From positions 124,001-188,000 of the forward strand of contig NZ_JAVHXT010000001.1 of the NCBI RefSeq assembly GCF_031119335.1: 64,000 bases of DNA, in the 5' to 3' direction. Each line of letters opens with the position of its first letter. The stretch's first letter is position 1. This document shows positions 35,589 through 44,478 of this stretch, piece by piece. Below the pieces are notes generated by a model. The model did not search any database. It was not told where the DNA came from and saw only the letters and a list, made by a program, of their open reading frames with translations. The translations under genes were made by a program, and so were the position numbers. This DNA is from Pedobacter sp. GTDB lineage: Bacteria; Bacteroidota; Bacteroidia; Sphingobacteriales; Sphingobacteriaceae.

Positions 35589-35640
35589 TTTAAAACTTGG
35601 GTCTAATTTAAATTATTTCAACTACTTTACCTTAGATATA

Positions 35641-35688
35641 AAAACCACCTAAGGAATCTAAAATGAACTAAGATGTCTTAGGTGGTTT
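35641..35688 (-). terminator. Hairpin after the M28 peptidase gene, also right inverted repeat
   Basis: AAACCACCTAAG pairs with CTTAGGTGGTTT across about 24 bases, with T's following on the minus strand. It lies 11 bases after the peptidase stop. Its right arm is the 22-bp repeat at 35667-35688. Confidence 0.6.
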
Positions 35689-35698
35689 TAAAAACAAA

Positions 35699-37246
35699 TT
35701 AATCTACACCGCCTTTACGGGTGGCCTTTTTTTGTTCTGGCCAAGTTGCTTTCTGCCCAGTTCTAGGATTGATAGGTAATTCTGCTCTTTCTACGGTAAA
35801 TCTCTCAGCATCTTCGCAAGCCATATACACTAAAATAGCTGCTAAAATTGCGTTACTTCTAATCTCTTCGAACACCATTTTATCATAGCTGTCGCGATTA
35901 GTGTGCCAAGTGTAGGTGCCATAATCCCAGCTGGTAGAACTTAATGAGAAGCCTGGTGCGCCAACAGCAACAAAAGCTGCAAAATCAGAGCCGCCAGCTC
36001 CAGGGATACCTGGGAAAGAGGTTTTAATTTGATTTTTAATGGTGTCTGGAACTTTAGCCAACCAACGGTTAATGAATTTTTCTGATTGAGCAAATCCTTG
36101 TCCGGCTAGGTTAACCACTCTACCAGTTCCGTTATCTTGGTTAAATAGCGCTTGTAGATTTTTTACCACTTCCGGATGGTCCTCTACGAAAGCTCTAGAG
36201 CCGTTTAAACCCTGTTCTTCGCTACCCCAATGGCCAACCAAGATGGTGCGTTTAGGATTTGGATAGAATTTCTTCAAGATGCGCATGGTTTCCATCATTA
36301 AGATAGTTCCAGAGCCATTATCAGTAGCTCCGCTAGCAGCATCCCAAGAATCTAAGTGGGCAGAAAGCATTACGTATTCGTTAGGTTTTTGCTTGCTCTT
36401 AAGTTCGGCAATAGTATTGTAGGTTGGTACCAAACCTAATTCTTTAGATTCTGAACTTACATTTAAAACTGGTTTTGAGCCGAATTTTGCCAAACGGAAA
36501 ACTAAACCATAATCTTCAACAGATAAATTGATGGTAGGGATTTTCTTAGTGTTGGCGCCAAAAACTTTATCTACACCAAAACCTTGCGACCAATTATTGA
36601 TAACCACAGCTGCCGCACCTGCGTTTTCCAATGCTAAAGCTAGTTCTTTTGCTTTTAAGCCGGTTTTAGCAAGGTTATCATTAAATTTCTTTAATGCTGC
36701 TGCTTTGTCTTTTTTGTACTTATCAAAAAGGTCCTTGGTTGCAAATTCTTCCCAGTTTTTATCTGGACGGCCAGAAATTTGATTGTGTGATACCAAAACC
36801 AATTTACCTTTTACTGCAGGTAGCCATTTTTGAAAGGAAGCCGAATCTGCGATGTTTTCTGGTAGTATAATGGCTTCGGCTTTAATTGGCTTGCCATTGG
36901 TAGATGGACTCCAAGCCAATTGGGTAGCTTCCAATGTCCTTAACCTTGGACTTACTAAATCTACGTGTGTTATACCGCGTTCCCAGCCACGCCATTGTCC
37001 CCATTGTTCGTTTTTAGCGCTAATGCCCCAGTCTGCGTATTTTTTAATCACCCAATCATTAGCCTGCTTCATTTGTGGTGTGCCCACCAAACGTGGACCA
37101 ACAACATCTAGCAGTTCGTGTGCTAATTTTTCTAATTGAGAGTTTTCGTTGGCTTCTTTGATGATATTGTCTATCACTTTGTCTTGTGCAATTGCAAAAG
37201 AAGAGGTGAATAACAAAAATCCAGATAAAAGTAATTTTCCGTTCAT
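35699..37246 (-). CDS. Exported M28 family zinc peptidase
   Basis: Secreted aminopeptidase-like enzyme, 515 residues. A signal peptide ends near FAIAQ (residue 20). A PA-type insert lies around residues 130-270. The M28 core has AHLDSWDAASGATDNGSG (zinc ligands His and Asp), GSEEQGLNGS (catalytic Glu pair), NQDNGTG and the final His in YTWHTNRDSYDK. It probably cleaves peptides in the periplasm or outside the cell. It stands alone with its own terminator. Confidence 0.88.
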   Translation of the reverse strand: MNGKLLLSGFLLFTSSFAIAQDKVIDNIIKEANENSQLEKLAHELLDVVGPRLVGTPQMKQANDWVIKKYADWGISAKNEQWGQWRGWERGITHVDLVSPRLRTLEATQLAWSPSTNGKPIKAEAIILPENIADSASFQKWLPAVKGKLVLVSHNQISGRPDKNWEEFATKDLFDKYKKDKAAALKKFNDNLAKTGLKAKELALALENAGAAAVVINNWSQGFGVDKVFGANTKKIPTINLSVEDYGLVFRLAKFGSKPVLNVSSESKELGLVPTYNTIAELKSKQKPNEYVMLSAHLDSWDAASGATDNGSGTILMMETMRILKKFYPNPKRTILVGHWGSEEQGLNGSRAFVEDHPEVVKNLQALFNQDNGTGRVVNLAGQGFAQSEKFINRWLAKVPDTIKNQIKTSFPGIPGAGGSDFAAFVAVGAPGFSLSSTSWDYGTYTWHTNRDSYDKMVFEEIRSNAILAAILVYMACEDAERFTVERAELPINPRTGQKATWPEQKKATRKGGVD

Positions 37247-37328
37247 TTTAGGTTTATTTTCTTTAATAGACTTCTAAATTAGCTAATAAGTCCGTTGATA
37301 AACCTTTTTTAATAGAAATGTTGCAGTA

Positions 37329-37784
37329 TTAAAAGCTACGTTTCTGCACTTTGTCGTGAAATGGGAGATACTCTGATAATGCTGCAGAGCCATACCATTT
37401 AAAGAGTTCAACATCTAGTAATTTTGCATTTACCGCAGGATCTGTAGCTAACCAGCTTGTTGCTTCTTCAATAGATTTAGAGTTGAGGATGAAAATACCA
37501 CGATATTGTTTGTCGTTTTTGCCAATTGGCCCAGCAACGATAAGCCTATTTTCTTTAGTAAGCTTTTCCATATTGCTCATGTGACCTTTGAATAAGCTAT
37601 CTGTTTGTGCTTTAGTGGCTGTAGTGTTTGCACCAGTTTTTAAGATAACCAATATATACATTTTCATGCCGTAGTCATCTGCACCTAATTTTTTAGCTAA
37701 AGCTTCGTCGTATTTGGGTTTTTCTTGGGCTTGCGTAAATAGAGCAGAGCCGATGATTAAGAAGGTGAATAAAAGTCTTTTCAT
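37329..37784 (-). CDS. Exported YCII-domain protein
   Basis: A 151-residue protein with a signal peptide (to about FTQAQ, residue 19) and a YCII-like ferredoxin-fold domain: MKMYILVILKTG, the His in KGHMSNMEKLTKEN, and ATDPAVNAKLLDVELFKWYG. YCII proteins may be small enzymes, but their role in the envelope is unknown. An NTF2-like secreted gene lies 11 bases upstream, so the two form an operon. Confidence 0.78.
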   Translation of the reverse strand: MKRLLFTFLIIGSALFTQAQEKPKYDEALAKKLGADDYGMKMYILVILKTGANTTATKAQTDSLFKGHMSNMEKLTKENRLIVAGPIGKNDKQYRGIFILNSKSIEEATSWLATDPAVNAKLLDVELFKWYGSAALSEYLPFHDKVQKRSF

Positions 37785-37795
37785 TTGTAGGATGT

Positions 37796-38242
37796 TTAAT
37801 GTTGTTTAATATCGTTGTATTGCCACAGCACGTTAACAATTTTCCAAGTTCCGTTTAGCTTAACCAAGTGCATGTAGTCAATCCAGTCATCAGCTATAAG
37901 TTTAACAGAAGCAGTCCTTTCTGAAATGTCTAGAAGCTTGACTTCTTTTTTAGGGGAAGTGGGGAATTTGTCGCCTTTAAGGTTATAGCTTTCTGCTAGT
38001 AACGTCATGAAATCAGCAGAGGTTTCGCGTAGGTAATCTTTGCCTGTTGCCTTGTCTTTCCAGAAAGTTCGTTTCACCATTCTTGGGTGCAGCGCTCTTT
38101 CCATTTGCGCAGGATTTGGCGAATGCTGTGATTCTATATAGTCTAATGTTGCTTGTTTTATTGCTGTAGTGTCTTGTTTAGTTTGAGCGAATGAGACTAG
38201 ATTAATTAGCGTTAAGATAAGGCAAATTGTTAGGTGTTTCAT
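37796..38242 (-). CDS. Exported NTF2-like (lumazine-binding type) protein
   Basis: A 148-residue protein with a signal peptide (to SFAQ) and an NTF2-like domain: IKQATLDYIESQHSPNPAQM, ALHPRMVKRTF, and the terminal VKLNGTWKIVNVLWQY. Similar proteins are annotated as putative lumazine-binding. The function is unknown. It leads a two-gene unit with the YCII-domain protein, both exported. Confidence 0.72.
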   Translation of the reverse strand: MKHLTICLILTLINLVSFAQTKQDTTAIKQATLDYIESQHSPNPAQMERALHPRMVKRTFWKDKATGKDYLRETSADFMTLLAESYNLKGDKFPTSPKKEVKLLDISERTASVKLIADDWIDYMHLVKLNGTWKIVNVLWQYNDIKQH

Positions 38243-38287
38243 TTTTGGCTTGTATTTTAGTTGATAGTGTGGGGGTTTTATTTAACC

Positions 38288-38354
38288 AAACCTGATTGAA
38301 GGCGGCAGAGCCCGAAGTGTAACGAGGGACTAAAGCCGAAAAGCAGGGCTATCG
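38288..38354 (+). repeat. Constant-end hairpin element, copy C
   Basis: Begins AAACCTGATTGAAGGCGG and ends AAAGCAGGGCTATCG. The short interior is unlike the other copies. It lies between the NTF2-like gene and the LapA-like gene. Confidence 0.6.
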
Positions 38355-38390
38355 TAACCAAAGGATTGTTGCAATTGCTTTTCAAATAAA

Positions 38391-38672
38391 TTAACTGATG
38401 TAGTCTCTATCTTCGTCGCTCAATGTGCTTTTTTGCTCCATCGCTTGGCTTCTTTCTACTTCATCGTTATAGCTGCTGTAGGTTTTGCGTGGCCTGCCGG
38501 CTAAGAAGCCCAAAGTAAAGCCAATTAAAATACAGATGCCTATAACTGCTAATTTTGATAGTTGTACGTCTTTCCATAATATAAAATCGAAAGAAACGGA
38601 ATCATTGTTGTCTATTAAAAAAATAGTTAATAATGCGGTTAGTATAATGATGGTGATGGTTTTGCCTGACAT
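38391..38672 (-). CDS. LapA-domain (DUF1049) membrane protein
   Basis: A 93-residue protein with two membrane helices (residues 5-22 and 42-60) around the DNNDSVSFDFILWKDVQLS loop, then the GFLAGRPRK edge and a charged tail. This is the LapA/DUF1049 pattern, linked to LPS assembly in other bacteria. It follows the large zincin/propeller gene by four bases, so the two are co-transcribed. Confidence 0.75.
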   Translation of the reverse strand: MSGKTITIIILTALLTIFLIDNNDSVSFDFILWKDVQLSKLAVIGICILIGFTLGFLAGRPRKTYSSYNDEVERSQAMEQKSTLSDEDRDYIS

Positions 38673-38676
38673 AGTT

Positions 38677-41454
38677 TTAAAAATAATAGTTGAACAACAG
38701 TTCGAAGATAGGGTTTTGATTGTAAATTTTATTGACGAAAATTAAACGAGCGCCTACATCGGCAACGGGTTGGTAGCGTAAAAGGTTCATATCGCTGCGG
38801 AGCTCTAAACCAAAGGTTTTAGGTTGCGTAAAGTTGGTTTGTTGGCCAATGTTTTCGTAATGGCTAAACAGCGTTGCACGCACATTTCTCACATAGGCAA
38901 AAGGACCAACTTCTAAATCGGGGAATAAAAATGGGAAGCGATAATTGAGTAGTAAACTGTTTTTAAGCAGGCTGTTAGCTGCAATTTGGTTGTAGCCATA
39001 AACCACTGGAATATCGTTAACTGTTCTAAAGGTGCCACTATTTTCCTGATAATTGAAGCTTGCCAAAAAAGTATGGTTTTTGGCAATTCCGGGGAAGTAA
39101 AGGTAACTCTCGAAAGCAAATAGTTGTCCGCTTAGGTTTCGGTCGAATGGTAGGTTTTGATATTTGAATTCTAAGATTTGTGCCCATTTTGGCGCTATAT
39201 CTCGTTCTGCGCTTCGTACCTGGTGGTTTAGTCCTATGCGGTAGGTCATTGGAAACTCAATGGTGTTGATTAAGCGCCTTGCATCGGTGGCGTTAAAGTG
39301 CCTGTTTACGTAGTAAGTTCCTGTTTCGCCAACAATTCTGAAGAGGTGGTTAAACGAATTGAAGCTTAAAGGCAATGATGCAGTTAGGCTGGTATAATCT
39401 TCCCTAAAATTAGCCTGATGTATGGCGCCTTGGTAGCGGTAGTTCACTAAACGGGGGCGGTTTCGGTAATTGATGTTGAAGATGGGATATAGCGCTTTGT
39501 ACCTAAAGCCTGCGCTATATTCTACACGGCGTAAGGAGCTTTCGTAGGTAAGGCCTGCGTAAAAACTAGTCGTATTCAACAAGTCGTCTGATTTTAGTTG
39601 CAAGCCTACGCGTTCTACGGCATCATCTGAGGTTGGGCTAATACTATGAAAGTTGAAGATGTGTTTTAAAGGGCTGTAGTTTTTCGAAGCAAAGGTGGTA
39701 TCGATAGGTATTTCTGCAAATACGTAATCTGCTTGCGTAGTTTCTTGCCCGTAATAGACAAAGCTGTTTTCTTGAACTGCGCTAGGTGCTACTTCGGTTT
39801 TTGCTACTTCGTAGCCATTTACCCGAAAGTTATTGAAAATGAGATTTTTACCGTCTTCGGAGAAATTGGCATTAAAAGCGCCGTATTTTGAAGCTGTTAG
39901 CGCACTTAATTCTTTAGATGTGGGTGATATGCTGTAAATGTTGTCGATGCCGCTGTAATGAGCGTTAAAAGCAATTTTATCGCCATGAAATATCGGTCTG
40001 TTGAGCTGCTGTCTGGTGTTGCTGATTAAAGCCTCTGTTTTTTGTTGGTCTTTTAACCAAAGGGATTTACCTTGCTCATTCACGCTGATCCATGTGATTT
40101 TGCTGCCATCGTAGTTTAACGATGGGGTTTGCAGTTGATCGTTCTTTGGGTTTGCAAGGCTGTCGATGATTTTTCCAGTTGCTAAGTCGAGCATAACCAA
40201 AGAGTGCTGGTTGCTCAAATCTATGTTCACAGCGATTAGTTTCTTGCCATCGCCAGAAATGCTTGGTGCAAATAATCTTGTTCTGTGGGTTAACTGGCGC
40301 TTTTTGCCGGTTTCGAGATTGTAAACGCAAATAACATTGTAGCTGCGCTGTTTGTAGCGAGGGTCTTCGCGTCGTTCGTCCCAAACTACGATATTATTGC
40401 CGTAGCTGTACCAGGGTTGTTCCTGATAGCCAATTTTAAGCAAAGTCTTTTCTTTTTTATCGGGCGATATACTGACAAAGCCTGGAGTTTCGCTTTTGCT
40501 TTGCTTAATCACTAGGATGTTTTCGTTGGGCAATAAAGTAGGCAGGTGATAGCTTGTGGCGTATGTACTGGCTTTGTTTAGGCTTGGGTAAGCGACGGAT
40601 TTGTTTTGCTCTGCTTGTGTAGCCCAATCTTGCTTTAATTTTTCTAATGTTTGGAGGTAGTAGTTTTTAGTGTTCTTTCCGGTAAATTTTTTTAAGCTCT
40701 GCGAAAAGGGGTAAAGTCTTAGCGGTCTTTTGTTGATATCTGAAAGCAACTTGTCTCCAATTTCTATTCCGTGTTCTTTCTGCAGTTGCGAATTCATTAA
40801 ATAACCGAGTTGGTAGTAACCTGGAGTAACGTCTTTTTCTGAACCGAAATAGGATTTGGAGTAAGGAAGTTTCTTGCCCTCTAAAAGCGATGTTCTGAAC
40901 GGCATGATCCAGTTGGGTTGTCGGCCTCTTCCGGAGAAGGTTAAAGCAGTTTCGGTGCTCACGGCGTCGCCCTCTAAAAACCATAGTGGCATGCTGGCGC
41001 CGATGTATCCAAAGTAGACCTCTTCGGGAAAGGGGAAGTCCGACTTTCCAGTAATCTTATTGAACTGTGCAACGTGTCTTAGTTCGTGTACGGCTAGGTT
41101 GTTTAGCCAGTCTTGACTGTCGAAGTACTGAGGTGAGATAGTGTAGAATTGTGATTTTTTTGGAGCCAACTGAACGAAGCCATTTGAAGTGGTTCCTTGG
41201 TTCTGTAGTACGATTGGAATGGTGGTTTTATTTTCGTTCAAACTTTTGCCAACAGTAGGGTAGATGCGGCCTAAGGTAAGTGCCATTCTTTGAGCGTCTT
41301 TTTCGAGTAGGGCAGGGTAGATGATTTTGAAACCGTGATGATCAATCTGTCTCCATTTTACACTAAGTGGAGTTTGGCTTTCATCAAAAAACTGCGAAAA
41401 ACTGCTTGAAAAAGTAAAACTTAATATTATTGATGCTAAGTATTTGATTTTCAA
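38677..41454 (-). CDS. Zincin, beta-propeller and outer-membrane barrel protein
   Basis: A 925-residue envelope protein. Signal peptide to about residue 20 (SSFSQ). Residues about 100-250 carry HELRHVAQF, an HExxH-type zinc site as in gluzincin peptidases. Residues about 290-590 are WD40/TolB-like repeats (ISPDKKEK, SISGDGKKLIAV, LNYDGSKITWIS, FSEDGKNLIF). From about 640 the sequence alternates like a beta-barrel and ends FELLFNYYF, an outer-membrane signature with terminal Phe. It may be an outer-membrane-anchored peptidase. The LapA-like gene is downstream. Confidence 0.72.
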   Translation of the reverse strand: MKIKYLASIILSFTFSSSFSQFFDESQTPLSVKWRQIDHHGFKIIYPALLEKDAQRMALTLGRIYPTVGKSLNENKTTIPIVLQNQGTTSNGFVQLAPKKSQFYTISPQYFDSQDWLNNLAVHELRHVAQFNKITGKSDFPFPEEVYFGYIGASMPLWFLEGDAVSTETALTFSGRGRQPNWIMPFRTSLLEGKKLPYSKSYFGSEKDVTPGYYQLGYLMNSQLQKEHGIEIGDKLLSDINKRPLRLYPFSQSLKKFTGKNTKNYYLQTLEKLKQDWATQAEQNKSVAYPSLNKASTYATSYHLPTLLPNENILVIKQSKSETPGFVSISPDKKEKTLLKIGYQEQPWYSYGNNIVVWDERREDPRYKQRSYNVICVYNLETGKKRQLTHRTRLFAPSISGDGKKLIAVNIDLSNQHSLVMLDLATGKIIDSLANPKNDQLQTPSLNYDGSKITWISVNEQGKSLWLKDQQKTEALISNTRQQLNRPIFHGDKIAFNAHYSGIDNIYSISPTSKELSALTASKYGAFNANFSEDGKNLIFNNFRVNGYEVAKTEVAPSAVQENSFVYYGQETTQADYVFAEIPIDTTFASKNYSPLKHIFNFHSISPTSDDAVERVGLQLKSDDLLNTTSFYAGLTYESSLRRVEYSAGFRYKALYPIFNINYRNRPRLVNYRYQGAIHQANFREDYTSLTASLPLSFNSFNHLFRIVGETGTYYVNRHFNATDARRLINTIEFPMTYRIGLNHQVRSAERDIAPKWAQILEFKYQNLPFDRNLSGQLFAFESYLYFPGIAKNHTFLASFNYQENSGTFRTVNDIPVVYGYNQIAANSLLKNSLLLNYRFPFLFPDLEVGPFAYVRNVRATLFSHYENIGQQTNFTQPKTFGLELRSDMNLLRYQPVADVGARLIFVNKIYNQNPIFELLFNYYF

Positions 41455-42224
41455 TTTAATTAACTTTTAAAATTATGTGATCTTAAATGTGTGCTAAAAT
41501 TTTTAGCATTTAAGGTTGTGAATAATGTTGGTTTGTTTTAATTTTAACTTCATGTGTTTTTTGTAATTTATTGATTTTCAATTTAATTAATTTATTTATA
41601 ATAAATAGTTGAAGTTTGTTTTTGTAGTTAAAAATATGCTTTTAAAGAGCTTTTTTAATCGAAAATCAATGTTCTAAGATAACATAATTTTTGAATATTA
41701 GTTGTACACTATTTCGGTTGTTTTTTCTGAGTAAAAATTTATCAATTTCGAAAAGTGTATGAAAAATATTCAGGTATACATTTTACTTATTTTTAAAATT
41801 GTTGGCTCCCTGCTAACAAAAATATGAGGAATTTGGAGCAAATCTTTTGGATATTTTAGAAATAATCTCTGCGATTTTATTGGTAGGATGTGTAGGTTAT
41901 ATCCAATAAAAAACTTTACTTAGTGTATTTTATTTGAAATTTAATGCTAAGATTTTAGATGCCTTTTTTGCGAGATAGTGTTTGTGAATTCGATTTTTTA
42001 GCATCTAAATTTTATTTAGATTGCCATGAATTTTTCAGTAATTTGTTTAGTTATTTCGATTGTTTTTGGTACCTAGTTTGATAATTTTAGGAGTTGGAAA
42101 TTGGTCCTTTTATAGGTGCCGATATCCCCCTTTGTAGGTGCCAATTGACCTTAAGCGGAGAGATTGTAAAGGCGATTAATCTGTAATTTCTTTAACATTA
42201 AGGAATAAAAGGTAATGAAGACTT
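41455..42224. other. Long AT-rich gap without a gene
   Basis: About 770 bases with no plausible coding region. It is rich in A/T runs and short imperfect palindromes. At 42112-42150 a TAGGTGCC unit occurs twice, 22 bases apart, which could be a relic of an insertion-sequence end, but the evidence is thin. Confidence 0.4.
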
Positions 42225-42227
42225 AAG

Positions 42228-42532
42228 GAAACTGTTTAAATTTCGATGAAAAATAAATACTTAGGTGGGTGGGGACACCCGCCTATAGCGACCCGCTAGA
42301 GTTTGGTGTCCTTGAACTTGTTCCGGTGTATCCTATCGTGTGGACACATCTCGTTCCTCCCCCTTGAATCCCCCTCCAAAGGGGGACACGTAGCGCTTAA
42401 GCATTTTGCATATCCCCCTCTTCGAGGGGGCAGGGGGAGGAAAATGACATTTGCTAATATTTGTGTCCACACGATAGGATGTATCGGAAAACTCAACCTG
42501 TCAAATATTTATTCCATTTTTTAAACAGTTTC
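42228..42532. repeat. Nested inverted-repeat element 1
   Basis: Outer arms of 13 bp (42228-42240 and 42520-42532) enclose inner arms of 18 bp perfect match (42330-42347 and 42463-42480), extendable to 27 bp with three mismatches. The centre holds two C/G-rich hairpins of the CCCCCTC...GAGGGGG type. The overall form is that of a miniature inverted-repeat element. No coding region inside is credible. Confidence 0.7.
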
Positions 42533-42575
42533 TTAATGAAACTTAACTTCTTAATGTTTCCAAAAAATTGATAAA

Positions 42576-42750
42576 TAACGTGAGTTTTGGGTGTTAACCC
42601 GTCATTGCGAGGCACGAAGCAACCCTACAAATATGGCTAGGCAACAAAACTTACGCTTTAAGATTGCTTCGTTCCTCGCAATGACGATTTTTTTGAACCA
42701 AAACAACTAACGCCATTGATAATCAGAATTAAATACCCAAACTCACGTTA
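42576..42750. repeat. Nested inverted-repeat element 2
   Basis: Outer arms TAACGTGAGTTTTGGGTGTT (42576-42595) and its near inverse (42732-42750) enclose the CGTCATTGCGAGG pair at 42600-42622 and 42662-42686. It lies directly next to element 1, so the gap is built from stacked palindromic elements. Confidence 0.7.
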
Positions 42751-42788
42751 GATAACGAAAGGTGTCCCGAAGTTGATATCGCCTAATA

Positions 42789-43295
42789 TTAACAAGATTT
42801 TGATGTAATTTGGTACTGCTTTTCATCCAAAATGGATTTCCATTTGTTGGTTTCAGCGTAGTTTTTGATGATCTCATTTCTGTGGAGTAACAGTTTCTTG
42901 AGGTAGTTAGTTAATACAAGAGCGTTGAAAATTCTGCCGAAAATACCGTAAGGAGCTTTGAATTCAAATATATCTGCCATCAATACTTTGCCATTAATTT
43001 CCTCAAATTTATGCTGATGGTAAATAGCTATAAATGCTCCCTTTATTTGTTCATCTACAAAATAGTATGGTCTGTTGTAGGCTGTTATTTTTGAACTCAG
43101 TTGCTGTCTAATGCCGAAATGGGTAGCCTCCCAAGTAACATATTCGTTTAGGCCAATTAACCCGCTGGTTACGCCAGCAACCGCTTTTTCGGAGGTGTTG
43201 GCCGTTGAAATTTGATGTAGGTCGATACTCCTAGATAAATCGAAGCAAATCTCGATAGGTGCATTAATTACTGTTGTAAGCTCAATTTTGGGCAT
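42789..43295 (-). CDS. SRPBCC (START-like) family protein
   Basis: A 168-residue cytoplasmic protein with the helix-grip pattern: INAPIEICFDLSRSIDLH at the start, VTWEATHFGIRQQLSSKI strands and a long final helix (LTNYLKKLLLHRNEIIKNYAE). Members bind hydrophobic ligands or are annotated as cell-division-like. The function is unknown here. It lies 32 bases after the acyltransferase gene on the same strand. Confidence 0.75.
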   Translation of the reverse strand: MPKIELTTVINAPIEICFDLSRSIDLHQISTANTSEKAVAGVTSGLIGLNEYVTWEATHFGIRQQLSSKITAYNRPYYFVDEQIKGAFIAIYHQHKFEEINGKVLMADIFEFKAPYGIFGRIFNALVLTNYLKKLLLHRNEIIKNYAETNKWKSILDEKQYQITSKSC

Positions 43296-43327
43296 TGTGT
43301 TTAGCGGAAATCGCTACTAAAATACTG

Positions 43328-44317
43328 TTAAAGTTTGCTATATAAGTACTTTTTTAATAGTCGATGATAGCCAATTGCAACTAGGTAGCTTAAAACCAAT
43401 GCCAACAAGCCTGTAATTGCCAAAGGTAGCACTTGTTGGCCAACATAAAATGTGGTAATAAATACCAGTGTATGCACCAGATACCATTCGTAAGAAAATT
43501 GATTGGTGTAAAGGAAAAAGTTATTGATGAACGTAATTTTAGTACCTATGGTATATACTAACAGCGCTAAACTGAGATAACCCATCAGAGAAGGAATGTC
43601 GTTGTACAATTTGAAAATTCCGCCTTTAATACCACTAATTCCAACTAATGCAATGCCGATGATGGCTAACACGATAAGATATTTTACCGCAGGAATTTTG
43701 ATATACGAAGGATTTTCCTTGAATTTGATGGCAAGCATCATCCCTAAAACAAACTCCCATAGGTACTGGAGGAAGAAACTGTTCCAAATACGCAGATCAG
43801 ATTTGCCCAAATACCAAACTAAAGTAGCCCAAAGCAAGCTGATGATTAGAGAGATGATTACGCTTTTCCATCTATATTTCGTTACCCATTTAAACAGCAT
43901 CGGAAATACCGCATAAAATTGGACAATCATCGATAAAAACCATAATTGGTAGCCTAAAGACCCAATCCATCGCTCGTTGAACATCTTAAACAACAAGATG
44001 TGGCTAAGTGTGGCCATTATCCTATCGCTGTAATCGTACATTAATGGAACTGCCGCCGATATGAGAACGATAATGATATATGGAAAATAGATCTTTGAAA
44101 AGCGTTTTTTCAAGAATTGAAGATAGTTTAAAGGCTTTCCCAATTGCGAAAGGCACAAGCCAAAACCAGAACATAAGATGAATACATGTACGCCAGAACC
44201 ACCAAAATTAATTGCTTTTGCAGCCAATCCATCCAAAGGAAATAATTGAAACAAGTGGAAAATCACAATCGTAAAGATGGAGTAGCCTCTTAAAAAATCA
44301 ATTACTGGTAAGCGCAT
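43328..44317 (-). CDS. Acyltransferase 3 family membrane protein
   Basis: A 329-residue protein with about ten membrane helices, of the acyltransferase 3/OafA-NodX type that O-acetylates surface glycans. It starts RLPVIDFLRGYSIFTIVIFHLFQ with the conserved His in helix 1, and has SGVHVFILCSGFGL next. The length suits a bare transmembrane acyltransferase with no SGNH domain. The target glycan is unknown. Confidence 0.82.
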   Translation of the reverse strand: MRLPVIDFLRGYSIFTIVIFHLFQLFPLDGLAAKAINFGGSGVHVFILCSGFGLCLSQLGKPLNYLQFLKKRFSKIYFPYIIIVLISAAVPLMYDYSDRIMATLSHILLFKMFNERWIGSLGYQLWFLSMIVQFYAVFPMLFKWVTKYRWKSVIISLIISLLWATLVWYLGKSDLRIWNSFFLQYLWEFVLGMMLAIKFKENPSYIKIPAVKYLIVLAIIGIALVGISGIKGGIFKLYNDIPSLMGYLSLALLVYTIGTKITFINNFFLYTNQFSYEWYLVHTLVFITTFYVGQQVLPLAITGLLALVLSYLVAIGYHRLLKKYLYSKL

Positions 44318-44478
44318 AATGGCGTGTATCTAAGTTTTTAACGAATATTCTTGCAGGAAAAGAATAAGCATCCTAAAAGCTTATAGTTTAACTCCAATTT
44401 GGAATAAAACTACTGCTTTTTCACATAATTGCCTAGTGCAGATCGGTAAATAAAGTGATTAAGGATATTTATTTGCTG

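Noticed and set aside
42112..42150. IS21-like terminal repeats
   Set aside because: Only two short TAGGTGCC units 22 bases apart, with no transposase gene or second end.
42296..42524. Open frames on both strands in the 42 kb gap
   Set aside because: They run through palindromic arms and C/G-rich hairpins, and both strands are open because of the symmetry.
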